A stretch of DNA of 64,000 nucleotides, taken from NCBI GenBank assembly GCA_029719485.1, contig CP120722.1, forward strand, positions 2,108,001 through 2,172,000, in the 5' to 3' direction. This document shows positions 19,257 through 26,708 of the stretch, in pieces. Under the pieces are notes generated by a model that saw only the letters and a program-made list of their open reading frames with translations, was not told the origin of the DNA and did no database searches. The stretch's first letter is position 1. Each line of letters starts with the position of its first letter. Made by a program: the position numbers and the translations under genes. This stretch comes from Kiritimatiellota bacterium B12222. GTDB taxonomy: Bacteria; Verrucomicrobiota; Kiritimatiellia; SS1-B-03-39; UBA6053.

Positions 19257-19647
19257 TCTGGAGAAAGGCTTGAGGCCTATTGGAGCCTCGCTAAAATTGT
19301 ATAACTATTTTTGCAGTATCCATATTTGAGCAGGTGTTTTCCACCGAAAAAGCTGTGGTATCGGTTTATGGACTTCACGAAGTCCATATAGGATTTGTTG
19401 AAAGAAGGGTTCTTGTTCCGTCGGCGGAGGGTATGGGTGAAAGGTTTTGCGAGCGCATACCTGAATTTTCCCGAAACCCGATGCTCATGTCGAACAAGGG
19501 GGCCTGAAAGGTTTCAGATGTCTATCGTGTAGGCCTGAGCGCTTTTCCTTAGGCGTCGTTATACGCATCATCGGGTGCGGTTTGGGCGAAAGCGGCGAAG
19601 GATTTTCAGACCAGACGCCAGATTTACCCAAAACAGCAGGGATTACT
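19257..19647. other. Intergenic region with one perfect palindrome
   Basis: No convincing gene is present. A perfect 9-bp inverted repeat with a 4-nt loop lies at 19367-19388 (TATGGACTT, CACG, complement), without a T-tract. Around 19555-19590 the bases resemble, with several mismatches, the DUF3604 segment near 13690-13720, which may be a decayed fragment. Confidence 0.4.
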
Positions 19648-19804
19648 TTTGGAATCGCGTGATACTGGGGAGCTCTCCGGTCCAGTTGACCACGATCTGG
19701 TTTTTGCCGTTTCCGATACGCAGAATAGAATCTTTCATCAGCATGTCGGGTGACTCCATGAGGGGCCAGTCTGTAAATGTGAAGGGTGCGTCATTCACCT
19801 CTAC
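19648..19804 (-). pseudogene. 3' fragment of the lyase-like gene (copy of 26713-26870)
   Basis: These 157 bases are nearly identical to the 3' end of the gene at 26709-28667, encoding the segment from NDAPFTFTDWPLMES to NWTGELPSITRFQ in the same orientation. The rest of the gene is absent: at the six bases CTCTAC (19799-19804) the sequence jumps to what lies upstream of the intact gene's neighbour (28792 onwards). The fragment is a remnant of a duplication and should not be functional. Confidence 0.85.
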
Positions 19805-20310
19805 CAGATTGAACACCTGAGCTTAGGTCCTGTCAGGACTGGCCGAAGCACTCTGAATTCGAGACTGTAGTTCTTCGAGGAAAGGGTGTAGGGCTTCAGG
19901 GTCGAAATCTTTGTGGGCGATCATCAGTGCGTATGAACCGTCTCGATTTTTGATGAGGGTCCGATGGCTTCGCTGTCTGAAAATATTTAGAGCCATGCCG
20001 AGTCCGCAGATCCCCGCAAGTACCCCGCAAATGATTTGTTCGCGCCCTTGGTTTTCAAGCGCCAACCAAATGAAGAGCCCGGTAAGACCGGTGAACACAA
20101 ACTTAAAAAAAGCACCTGAGGGATCCTGGGTTTCGAATTCAGGATGGAGGTTTTGGAAAAGATGTTTCTTTTGTTTGCGCCAGCGTCGCCATTCCCAACG
20201 AACCTTCAGAGCGCGTTGGGTGAGCCCGAGCGTCCAATCCATCTTGCAGTCTGGGTTCGAGCTGAGTTCAATCAAATCTGGGGTTGTGCTCATAAGGTCT
20301 TGGATGTAGG
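19649..20310. repeat. Internally deleted duplicate of 26714-29303
   Basis: The left part (19649-19804) matches 26714-26870 and the right part (19799-20310) matches 28792-29303, almost base for base. The two parts meet at CTCTAC, which occurs at 26865-26870 and at 28792-28797 in the longer copy. So about 1.93 kb is missing here relative to the other locus. Homology stops within a few bases of the lyase gene stop codon on the left and just after TAGGCGCTG on the right. No inverted repeats or transposase border it. Confidence 0.85.
19823..20293 (-). CDS. Conserved small membrane protein, copy 1
   Basis: The 156-residue product is 99 percent identical to the one at 28816-29286 (Arg for Cys in EWRRWRKQKK and Ala for Val in QSASASPD). 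It has no signal peptide, a basic N-terminal region (RWEWRRWRKQKKHLF), two hydrophobic segments in a hairpin (about 64-81 FKFVFTGLTGLFIWLALE, and 89-105 ICGVLAGICGLGMALNI) and a charged cytoplasmic C-terminus (HKDFDPEALHPFLEELQSR). Both copies keep full reading frames, so both may be expressed. I do not recognise the family; the domain order (TM hairpin then soluble tail) suggests a cytoplasmic-side membrane protein. Confidence 0.7.
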   Translation of the reverse strand: MSTTPDLIELSSNPDCKMDWTLGLTQRALKVRWEWRRWRKQKKHLFQNLHPEFETQDPSGAFFKFVFTGLTGLFIWLALENQGREQIICGVLAGICGLGMALNIFRQRSHRTLIKNRDGSYALMIAHKDFDPEALHPFLEELQSRIQSASASPDRT

Positions 20311-20552
20311 CGCTGTGGGCGATGTCTGGGCGGTGGGGATGGGATAGCTGTAAAGGAATATTTCTTGGTGTAAATAGTGAAGGGCTACGGTTTTTGTGAA
20401 CCTGCTGGGTTCATCCAGTCCACTCGGTCCACAACGTCCACTTGGATGGCTGACTCCCTTTTTCTCGTTTAAGCACATGTGTGCGGAAAAAGGGTGTGCT
20501 CCACGAATGGTATGTTCTTGCTCTCTATTCCTGTGCATCCTAATCAGTACTT

Positions 20553-21296
20553 ATGAATATCCCATCCGCCAAATCAGCACTTTTCGTCACCAGCCTCCTT
20601 TTCTTGGCCGCCACAGCTAGTCCTTACGCCTCTGCAGATGTGATTATTGATATTGGACGCAGCGGCCAACGCGTTGAATCGGGTGCACTCGACCTGCCCG
20701 GAGCGCCCGCAGGCGACGACAACGGAAACTATGGGCCGACGCTCATCGGTTCCGGAATTACCCTCACAATCAACAACCTCAATGCCCTTGGCAATACGGT
20801 CGGCGGGATAGATTGGCGAGATAAGGGAGACAGCACATCAACTGAATCGCTCGTTTGGCTGGGAGAGGATTTCGTGAAAAACGATGCTGGTATCATACGT
20901 CTGACCCTTTCGGGCATCGCGGCGGGCACCTACAACGCTTTCGGATACCACTTGGATTCCAAATTTGCTCAATCCGAAGAAATTAAAGTTTTTGTGCAAA
21001 CGACACCTGGAGGAACCTCTTTCTCCGAAAATGGCACCCCTGGGAACGCCAATTTTGAGGGGGGGAATGGTGGGTTAAACAATCTCAACACTGCGGGGAT
21101 CGATGCCACCCGGAGCTCCTTCCAGTTCGTCTCCAACGGGTTGGATCCTGTGGTCATCATCTTTGATGGTACGGCGGCGACCGATAAGGAAGTCCCTCTT
21201 AATGGGATTCAGTTTGCCGTGATTCCCGAGCCTTCCAGCGCGCTGATGGTTCTCCTCGGTTTGGTCGGTATTCTCGCAGTCCGCCGCCGCCGCTGA
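20553..21296 (+). CDS. PEP-CTERM sorting domain protein 1
   Basis: The 247-residue product has a signal peptide (MNIPSAKSALFVTSLLFLAA, cleavage near SPYASA), a beta-rich middle (VIIDIGRSGQRVESGALDLP, GGIDWRDKGDSTSTESLVWL, a fold seen in carbohydrate-binding-like secreted domains) and the tail VIPEPSSALMVLLGLVGILAV plus RRRR. The PEP motif, hydrophobic helix and arginine cluster are the exosortase sorting signal: an exosortase cleaves after anchoring and the protein is delivered to the cell surface or exopolysaccharide. A good terminator follows at 21319-21353, so it is transcribed alone. Confidence 0.92.
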   Translation: MNIPSAKSALFVTSLLFLAATASPYASADVIIDIGRSGQRVESGALDLPGAPAGDDNGNYGPTLIGSGITLTINNLNALGNTVGGIDWRDKGDSTSTESLVWLGEDFVKNDAGIIRLTLSGIAAGTYNAFGYHLDSKFAQSEEIKVFVQTTPGGTSFSENGTPGNANFEGGNGGLNNLNTAGIDATRSSFQFVSNGLDPVVIIFDGTAATDKEVPLNGIQFAVIPEPSSALMVLLGLVGILAVRRRR

Positions 21297-21318
21297 ACCC
21301 GGAATTTTCAAGTACATC

Positions 21319-21353
21319 AACGGGTGTCTGCACTACTGCGGATGCCCGTTTTT
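21319..21353 (+). terminator. Terminator after PEP-CTERM gene 1
   Basis: A 14-bp stem with some G-T pairs (AACGGGTGTCTGCA / TGCGGATGCCCGTT), loop CTAC, is followed by TTT 23 nt after the stop codon. Confidence 0.75.
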
Positions 21354-21517
21354 CATTGGGCCCTCCTGGTGCGGGAGGGCTGCTGCAGGATTGTGACATC
21401 TTCCATAAACATAAGCTGCGTAGGGAAGGGTGCCGCTGTCTCCGGGAAGTCACGTTCAGCACGGCTGATGTGTTTGAAGTCTCTCTTCCGCCTATAACAA
21501 AAGCATGGGGGATTGGG

Positions 21518-22237
21518 TTAGGATCTACGGTGGCGCCGGAAGCATACCATGAGGGATAGGGATATTCCCACTAGAAACAGGGTGCTCGGTTCGGGAACTA
21601 CCACAAATTGAATCGATCCGTCGCCTGTCGCCGCTTCCCAGAAGGTAAGCGGGGTTGCGGTAGCTAATGTATTGAAAAGGCCCAGACTTGAGAGGGTACT
21701 CCCCGTAAAGGTATAGGTGCCTTGAAATACGGACGTATCCAGAGAGTCCGTTACCGTATTGACGTAAAGGGTTCCATTGTCGTGTAGGGTAAACGGGAGA
21801 CCACCACCGCTAACCGTGCCCCCAGAATTACTACCACCGGTTCCATAAACTGAAGTGGTGCTGCCCGCATAAGTAAAGGTTGCTTCCCAATTTCCTGCAC
21901 TTCCGCTGACTGTGGTCGTACTTCGGTCAGCAGCCGACCATGCGTAGGTATTGTTGCTGTTGTTTGGATCAATAAAGTCTGAGGATGGGAAAGTGCTCTC
22001 CGTCTCTGTTCCGGTTCCGCTGTCCCCGATAATGCCATTCCAACTGAAAACAACATCCCCTTCACTTTCGCTTACGAGAATGGTCAATGCGGCCTGGGCG
22101 GGATTGATTGATGAAAGTAGGGCAAGCATGCCCATGCCTAAGAGAATGAGCCCCTTATTCCGGAGCGCGAATTGAGGGCGCTGCCATTGCTGTGAAAGGG
22201 AGCGGTGATGGGGGGCGTTTATGGAATAGGTTTTCAT
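21518..22237 (-). CDS. PEP-CTERM sorting domain protein 2
   Basis: The open frame extends upstream to 22405, but the ATG at 22237 gives a sensible N-terminus: a 30-residue basic region then the hydrophobic NKGLILLGMGMLALLSS and cleavage near PAQAA. The mature domain is rich in Ser/Thr/Gly (STTTVSGSAGNWEATFTYAG, YGTGGSNSGGTVSGGG) and the tail is VVPEPSTLFLVGISLSLMVC with FRRHRRS. The unusually long N-region before the hydrophobic core is odd. It is divergent from PEP-CTERM gene 3, 158 bp away. Function beyond surface sorting is unknown. Confidence 0.88.
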   Translation of the reverse strand: MKTYSINAPHHRSLSQQWQRPQFALRNKGLILLGMGMLALLSSINPAQAALTILVSESEGDVVFSWNGIIGDSGTGTETESTFPSSDFIDPNNSNNTYAWSAADRSTTTVSGSAGNWEATFTYAGSTTSVYGTGGSNSGGTVSGGGLPFTLHDNGTLYVNTVTDSLDTSVFQGTYTFTGSTLSSLGLFNTLATATPLTFWEAATGDGSIQFVVVPEPSTLFLVGISLSLMVCFRRHRRS

Positions 22238-22395
22238 CGCTAGAAACTGTGATGCAACAGGGGGATTGTCGCAATCAAAAAAGTAAAAAAATAACCATTC
22301 CATTTTACTTCTACTAAAAGATATACGCATGATTACTTGAGGGTTGGGATTACAATTGACTAAGCAAGTCCTGGCGTGTACGTTTTCATAACAAT

Positions 22396-23214
22396 ATGAG
22401 AGCACATACTTTTACCCTACTTTTTGCGATCACCACAAGTTTGCTTGTTTCTAGCGCACAAGCCGCGCTTATCGCCTCAGATGACTTCAATAGTTACACC
22501 GCAGGCCAGAATTTGTCTGGGGTCAATGGTGGTACTGGTTGGACGAACGCTTGGGCCGCCGATTCCGGAGACGTCACTACTCAGTCGGGCGATATTCCAG
22601 GCGCAGGTGTTTCAATGCAGGTTACGGATGACGGTTCCACGGACCCCATCGCAAAACGTTTATTTGCATCGCAAACCGGTAGCGTGTATCTCGGCTTTCA
22701 GTTGAAAGCTACGGACTTTGCTAGTGATGAGTTTTTTCAGATCTACCTGAATAATGGGCTTGCGGATAACTCAAAAGGCGGAAGTGTTGGAATGCGCAAC
22801 GCTGCTGGGAATCCAGCTTTTGCGCGGGTAGGGGGCTCAAGTAACACCACAAACCTTGTCGGTTCTGCTGTCGATGATGGGGAAGTACATCAGATTGTTT
22901 TAAAACTTTCCAAAACGGGTCTTGGACATGCCAGCAATTATGACTTCGCGGAAGTATTTGTGGATTTGGCAACCGAAAATACGGGGGCGCCTGCTGCGAA
23001 CTACGGTTCTCAAACCGGGAACTCCGGAGTTTCAGCCCTTAGTTCGGTGGCGTTCCGAACCCATCAGTTAAACTTAGAGAGTGATTTCGTCTACATCGAT
23101 AATCTCCGGATTGCCACGACTTACGCCGAAGTCCTTGCGATTCCTGAACCTTCATCCATCTTGTTGATTAGTCTGGGACTGGGATACGTCTTGATTTTGC
23201 GTCGCCGGAAATAG
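22396..23214 (+). CDS. PEP-CTERM sorting domain protein 3
   Basis: The 272-residue product has a signal peptide (MRAHTFTLLFAITTSLLVSS, cleavage at AQAA) and opens with LIASDDFNSYTAGQNLSGVN and GGTGWTNAW, a pattern common in secreted PEP-CTERM proteins with a concanavalin-like beta-sandwich. VYIDNLRIATTY near the end also fits that fold. The tail is AIPEPSSILLISLGLGYVLI with LRRRK. The protein at 24731 shares the same opening pattern (GWGGAWTSADW), so the two are probably paralogues. A 32-bp sequence identical to that at the end of PEP-CTERM gene 4 begins inside its last codons and runs into a GTAG hairpin at 23225. Confidence 0.92.
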   Translation: MRAHTFTLLFAITTSLLVSSAQAALIASDDFNSYTAGQNLSGVNGGTGWTNAWAADSGDVTTQSGDIPGAGVSMQVTDDGSTDPIAKRLFASQTGSVYLGFQLKATDFASDEFFQIYLNNGLADNSKGGSVGMRNAAGNPAFARVGGSSNTTNLVGSAVDDGEVHQIVLKLSKTGLGHASNYDFAEVFVDLATENTGAPAANYGSQTGNSGVSALSSVAFRTHQLNLESDFVYIDNLRIATTYAEVLAIPEPSSILLISLGLGYVLILRRRK

Positions 23215-23224
23215 GTGAGGATCT

Positions 23225-23259
23225 GTAGCCCGCGGTGGTTGTTTAATAACCATTGCTGG
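23225..23259 (+). repeat. REP-like hairpin with GTAG head, family 2 copy 1
   Basis: GTAG (23225-23228) is followed by a hairpin built on GGTTGTTTAATAACC (23237-23251) with eight further pairs outside it, including G-T pairs and one mismatch. The copy at 25557 has different outer bases that still pair. It starts 10 nt after a PEP-CTERM stop codon and may also serve as terminator. Confidence 0.6.
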
Positions 23260-23347
23260 AGACTTAGTGTGATTGTGTCAGAAAAGCTTTCGTGGACTTA
23301 GTGGACGATTTGGACGAGGTAGATATGCAGAATCATTGTTTGTTGAC

Positions 23348-24529
23348 CTACTCTAGATTTTGATCAATCAAGGCATTACGTTGCTCTACACATGCGAAGG
23401 AACGTAGGGGATCCGCAGGAACGGATTGGCAATAGGCGATGAGTCGGTCGAGGGTGGTGGTGGCGACATGCATGCGGGTATCGCATGATGCGTAATAAAT
23501 AAGGATAGTGCCATCGTCACGACACACCCAGCCATTGCTAAACACAATGTGGGAGAGGTCACCTAGTTGTTCGTCTCCTTCGGGAACGATAAACGCGCCC
23601 CCGGGGCTGTAGATCACTTTGTCGGGATTTTCCAAGTCGGTGACAAATACATACAGAACGTAACGAAGTCCGGTGGCGGTTCCGCGGACGCCATGGGCAA
23701 GGTGAATCCAACCAATGGAAGATTTGATGGGAGCGGGCCCCTGACCATTTTTCACTTCTTTGATCGTGTGGTAGGCTCGGGATTCCATCACCCGCTCTTC
23801 ACCGACTACGGGATCAGTAATGTCGTCGCAGAGCGCCCATCCGATGCCTCCACCGGATCCGGCGTCGATAAAGCCGTCCTGCGGACGGGTGTAGAATGCA
23901 TATTTTCCGTCTACAAATTCGGGGTGCAATACCACGTTTCGTTGTTGAGCTGAATTGCTTTTTAGATCGGGAAGGCGCTCCCAGGAGAGCAGATCTTTAC
24001 TGCGGGCAATACCACATTGTGCTACTGCGCTGGACAAGTCGCCATGAGGGGCTTGCGGGTCCTTACGTTCGGTGCAGAAGAGTCCGTACACCCAACCGTC
24101 TTCGTGTTCCACCATGCGCATGTCGTAAACATTGACGTCCGGGGTCTCCGTTTCAGGCATCACGATGGCATGATCTGTGAACGTAAAACCGTCGACGCCT
24201 GAATCACTCCAAGCCAGCCCGAAAAATGATTTGCGATCATGTCCTTCTATCCGCACCATCATGGCAATGCGGCCATCGCGCTCGATAGCACCTGCGTTGA
24301 AGGTTGCCTGAATGGGCAAGATTTCCAAAAGGGTTGGGTTGCGCTCGCGATTGAGGTCGTAGCGCCAGGTGATGGGGACATGAGCGGGGGTAATAATCGG
24401 ATCGCGGTATTTGCAATACCAGTTGGTATGATGCCAGCTGCCCGAATTGGGTGTTTTGACCGCGAGGTCGTTGGAGTGGGTGATTTCTTCTAGGCGCTGA
24501 TCGTAGTTGAAGGGGGGTAAATTTGACAT
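23348..24529 (-). CDS. GH130 glycoside phosphorylase (mannosylglucose phosphorylase type)
   Basis: This 393-residue cytoplasmic enzyme (no signal peptide) carries the hallmark blocks of GH130 subfamily 1: NAGAIERDGRIAMMVRIEG, DRKSFFGLAWS, NVYDMRMVEHEDGWVYGLF, CTERKDPQ, RNVVLHPEFVDGKYAFYTRP, QDGFIDAGSGGGIGWAL, YHTIKEVKNGQGPAPIKSS and LFSNGWV-like VFSNGWVCRDDG. These enzymes reversibly phosphorolyse beta-1,4-mannosyl-glucose into mannose-1-phosphate and glucose, completing intracellular breakdown of beta-mannan or glucomannan. The usual partner, an epimerase converting cellobiose- or mannobiose-type sugars, and a transporter are not adjacent. The match to remembered family blocks is very close across the whole length. 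Confidence 0.92.
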   Translation of the reverse strand: MSNLPPFNYDQRLEEITHSNDLAVKTPNSGSWHHTNWYCKYRDPIITPAHVPITWRYDLNRERNPTLLEILPIQATFNAGAIERDGRIAMMVRIEGHDRKSFFGLAWSDSGVDGFTFTDHAIVMPETETPDVNVYDMRMVEHEDGWVYGLFCTERKDPQAPHGDLSSAVAQCGIARSKDLLSWERLPDLKSNSAQQRNVVLHPEFVDGKYAFYTRPQDGFIDAGSGGGIGWALCDDITDPVVGEERVMESRAYHTIKEVKNGQGPAPIKSSIGWIHLAHGVRGTATGLRYVLYVFVTDLENPDKVIYSPGGAFIVPEGDEQLGDLSHIVFSNGWVCRDDGTILIYYASCDTRMHVATTTLDRLIAYCQSVPADPLRSFACVEQRNALIDQNLE

Positions 24530-24730
24530 GTATGATTATTATACATTTCTTGAGGAATAATCACGAAAAAGTGATAAAAATATTTGGGGGTCCTGGGCAA
24601 GTTGAAGATCTGGATCGTTTTTCAGGTTTTGGATCTGAGACGCTTGCGCTGAAATATAATTGTATTCTTCGTTCAGGCGGGTAGCTTATTTGGGTTATGT
24701 TGACTGTTATAATTGTAAATGGAGCGAGGC

Positions 24731-25546
24731 ATGAATATATATCCCTTTAAAACTCAAATTTTATTTAGCGTGGTATTTGTGCTGGGTGGTTGGGTCTTTG
24801 CGGCCCCGATTGCCATCGATCAGTTTGACTACGCTGGAGGTGAATCGCTCTCTGGCAAAGGTTCTGCTTTAGATGCAGGGTGGGGGGGCGCATGGACTTC
24901 GGCTGATTGGAATGTCCTCTCGGGAGGGAGCTTGACTGGGACCGATGCAACTTCGTCCGTGGCCGGGAATCTAGTGGTCGGCAGTGGGAGTGGCCGGGTT
25001 TACCGGGAATTTGATACGACCTATAGTGACGCCACCACTCAAACCCTTTACATGAGCTTTATCCGTCAGGATTCAAGCACTGTGGCTTCCCGATATATGG
25101 CATTTGAGCTTAATTTTGGAGGGAATCACGATTCTTTTCGTACCTTTCAGTTGGGTGCCCTCTCAGCTGACGGTGGTGGGAACCCCGCCGACGTCTGGGC
25201 ACGCGCAAACAATGACACCGTCTCAGAAACGCTGGGTGCCCGGAATACCCATGCCGAATTTTTTGTGGTGGAGTTTAATTTGGTCAACGGAGGGGACGAT
25301 ACCATTAATATTTGGCGCAATCCCACTACCGCCGAATTATTGAGTTCAGCTGACGCGAGCATTACCGTCGACTCTCTCTCATTTGATCGTGTCGCTTTAG
25401 CTTCTTGGGGGACCAGTTCCCTCAGTATGGATGAATTCCGCTTCGGGACCAGTATTACTGATGTGGCCGTCATTCCCGAAGGCTCCTCCCTCATGTTGGT
25501 AGGCTTAGCGTTGGGGACTCTTTTGATCTGGCGTCGCCGGAAATAG
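24731..25546 (+). CDS. PEP-CTERM-like protein 4 with PEG in place of PEP
   Basis: The ATG at 24731 is preferred over 24719 because GGAG (24721-24724) sits 6 nt before it as a ribosome-binding site. The 271-residue product has a signal peptide (MNIYPFKTQILFSVVFVLGG, cleavage near FAAP), an opening IDQFDYAGGESLSGKGSALD with GWGGAWTSADW like protein 3, and the tail VIPEGSSLMLVGLALGTLLI plus WRRRK. The sorting motif therefore reads P-E-G rather than P-E-P; the hydrophobic helix and basic end are intact. Whether exosortase still cleaves it is uncertain. The 3' end shares a 32-bp identical block with gene 3. Confidence 0.88.
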   Translation: MNIYPFKTQILFSVVFVLGGWVFAAPIAIDQFDYAGGESLSGKGSALDAGWGGAWTSADWNVLSGGSLTGTDATSSVAGNLVVGSGSGRVYREFDTTYSDATTQTLYMSFIRQDSSTVASRYMAFELNFGGNHDSFRTFQLGALSADGGGNPADVWARANNDTVSETLGARNTHAEFFVVEFNLVNGGDDTINIWRNPTTAELLSSADASITVDSLSFDRVALASWGTSSLSMDEFRFGTSITDVAVIPEGSSLMLVGLALGTLLIWRRRK

Positions 25547-25556
25547 GTGAGGATCT

Positions 25557-25591
25557 GTAGCCACCGGTGGTTGTTTAATAACCGTTGGCGG
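25557..25591 (+). repeat. REP-like hairpin with GTAG head, family 2 copy 2
   Basis: GTAG (25557-25560) then CCACCGGT, the shared GGTTGTTTAATAACC core (25569-25583), then GTTGGCGG. The outer stem differs from the 23225 copy at positions that remain paired (ACC/GGC here against CGC/GCT there, with one mismatch each), so the structure is kept although the bases change. It begins 10 nt after the stop codon of PEP-CTERM gene 4. Confidence 0.6.
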
Positions 25592-25791
25592 AAATGATGT
25601 GACTGTAGGGGAAGGGGGGCGTGAACCTGCTGAAACTTGTGGCCTAAGCCAAATTGTGCATATATTTTAGCCTCTTTGGCCCAAATTCGAGAGGGAAAAG
25701 AGCGAAAAGAGTATTATCTGATTATACTGAATTTCTTCTTGTGCTCCCTGCGGTCCATTCATAGTCTTGATGAAATTCAGGGACCATCATT

Positions 25792-26592
25792 ATGACATTT
25801 TTCTCACTAAAATTAACCGTTACCACTCTCATCTTTCTGCTGTATTCATCCCTACTCTGTGGCGAAATCGTGTTGGTTTCACATGATTTCAGCGGGTTGT
25901 CTTCTGCAGAGTTGAATGGGCAAACGGCCACCGTATTTAACCCGGGGATTACTGCGGCAGGTGGCTCCGCTACCTGGGTGGCTTCGACAGATTTTAAAGC
26001 CGATGGGAGTGTTACAGGAACTGACAGTGACGCGGCTCGGTTGTTTTTGGGGGATTATATTACGGATCACTTGGGAACCGCGACTGGTAAGTTTACCCTC
26101 ACGGCAACTTTAAATCCCGCTTCGGGGGGCGATGCAACCGATTTTCTTTCGTTAGGATATTTCACCGGCGCCATCGCGTTAAGTGACGATTTTGCCAGTG
26201 ATGACCAAAACTATGCGGTAGGCACTGCGCTCACACGTAGAATCAATGACTCATCGGATTTTTTCGTGGGAAGAGGTGCCGATAACAGCATTAACGCGAT
26301 AACAGGGACGGGGCTACGTACATTTTCTATCGAATTTGATTTCACGCCGGAAGGGGGCTACAACGGAACTACAAATTTTGGTACCGTCACTTTTGATAGT
26401 GATAATCTTGTAGGCTCTTTACCCTTTTACAGCTATAACAGTGCTGTAGATATTCAATACATCGGCATCACGCGTGATGATAATGTTCAAGGGAACTTTA
26501 GCGCCTTGTCATTAACTCAAATTCCAGAGCCCTCTTCGCTTTTGTTGATCTTTATTGCGGGAATGGGGCTGTTTATGGTGCGTCGGCGCTAG
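25792..26592 (+). CDS. PEP-CTERM sorting domain protein 5
   Basis: The 266-residue product has a signal peptide (MTFFSLKLTVTTLIFLLYSS, cleavage near LLCGE), a beta-rich middle with repeated D/N-G turns (NPGITAAGGSATWVAST, TATLNPASGGDATDFLSLGY, RTFSIEFDFTPEGGYNG) and the tail QIPEPSSLLLIFIAGMGLFM with VRRR. The arginine cluster is short but present. Upstream, 245 bp without a gene hold its promoter. It is convergent with the lyase-like gene, 116 bp apart. Confidence 0.9.
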   Translation: MTFFSLKLTVTTLIFLLYSSLLCGEIVLVSHDFSGLSSAELNGQTATVFNPGITAAGGSATWVASTDFKADGSVTGTDSDAARLFLGDYITDHLGTATGKFTLTATLNPASGGDATDFLSLGYFTGAIALSDDFASDDQNYAVGTALTRRINDSSDFFVGRGADNSINAITGTGLRTFSIEFDFTPEGGYNGTTNFGTVTFDSDNLVGSLPFYSYNSAVDIQYIGITRDDNVQGNFSALSLTQIPEPSSLLLIFIAGMGLFMVRRR

Positions 26593-26708
26593 TTTTTCGG
26601 GCGAAGGGCGACCTTGAAAGGGTGGTTGATAAAGGGGCCTCAGTGCATGGAAAGCCTGGCCCTCTATATTCAAAAGAGTCAAGTGTGTGGGCTGATCTCT
26701 TGAAGATG

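Noticed and set aside
19367-19388. Perfect palindrome as a terminator for the AraC gene
   Set aside because: It is 110 bp after the stop codon and lacks a following T-tract, so I only mention it as a palindrome.
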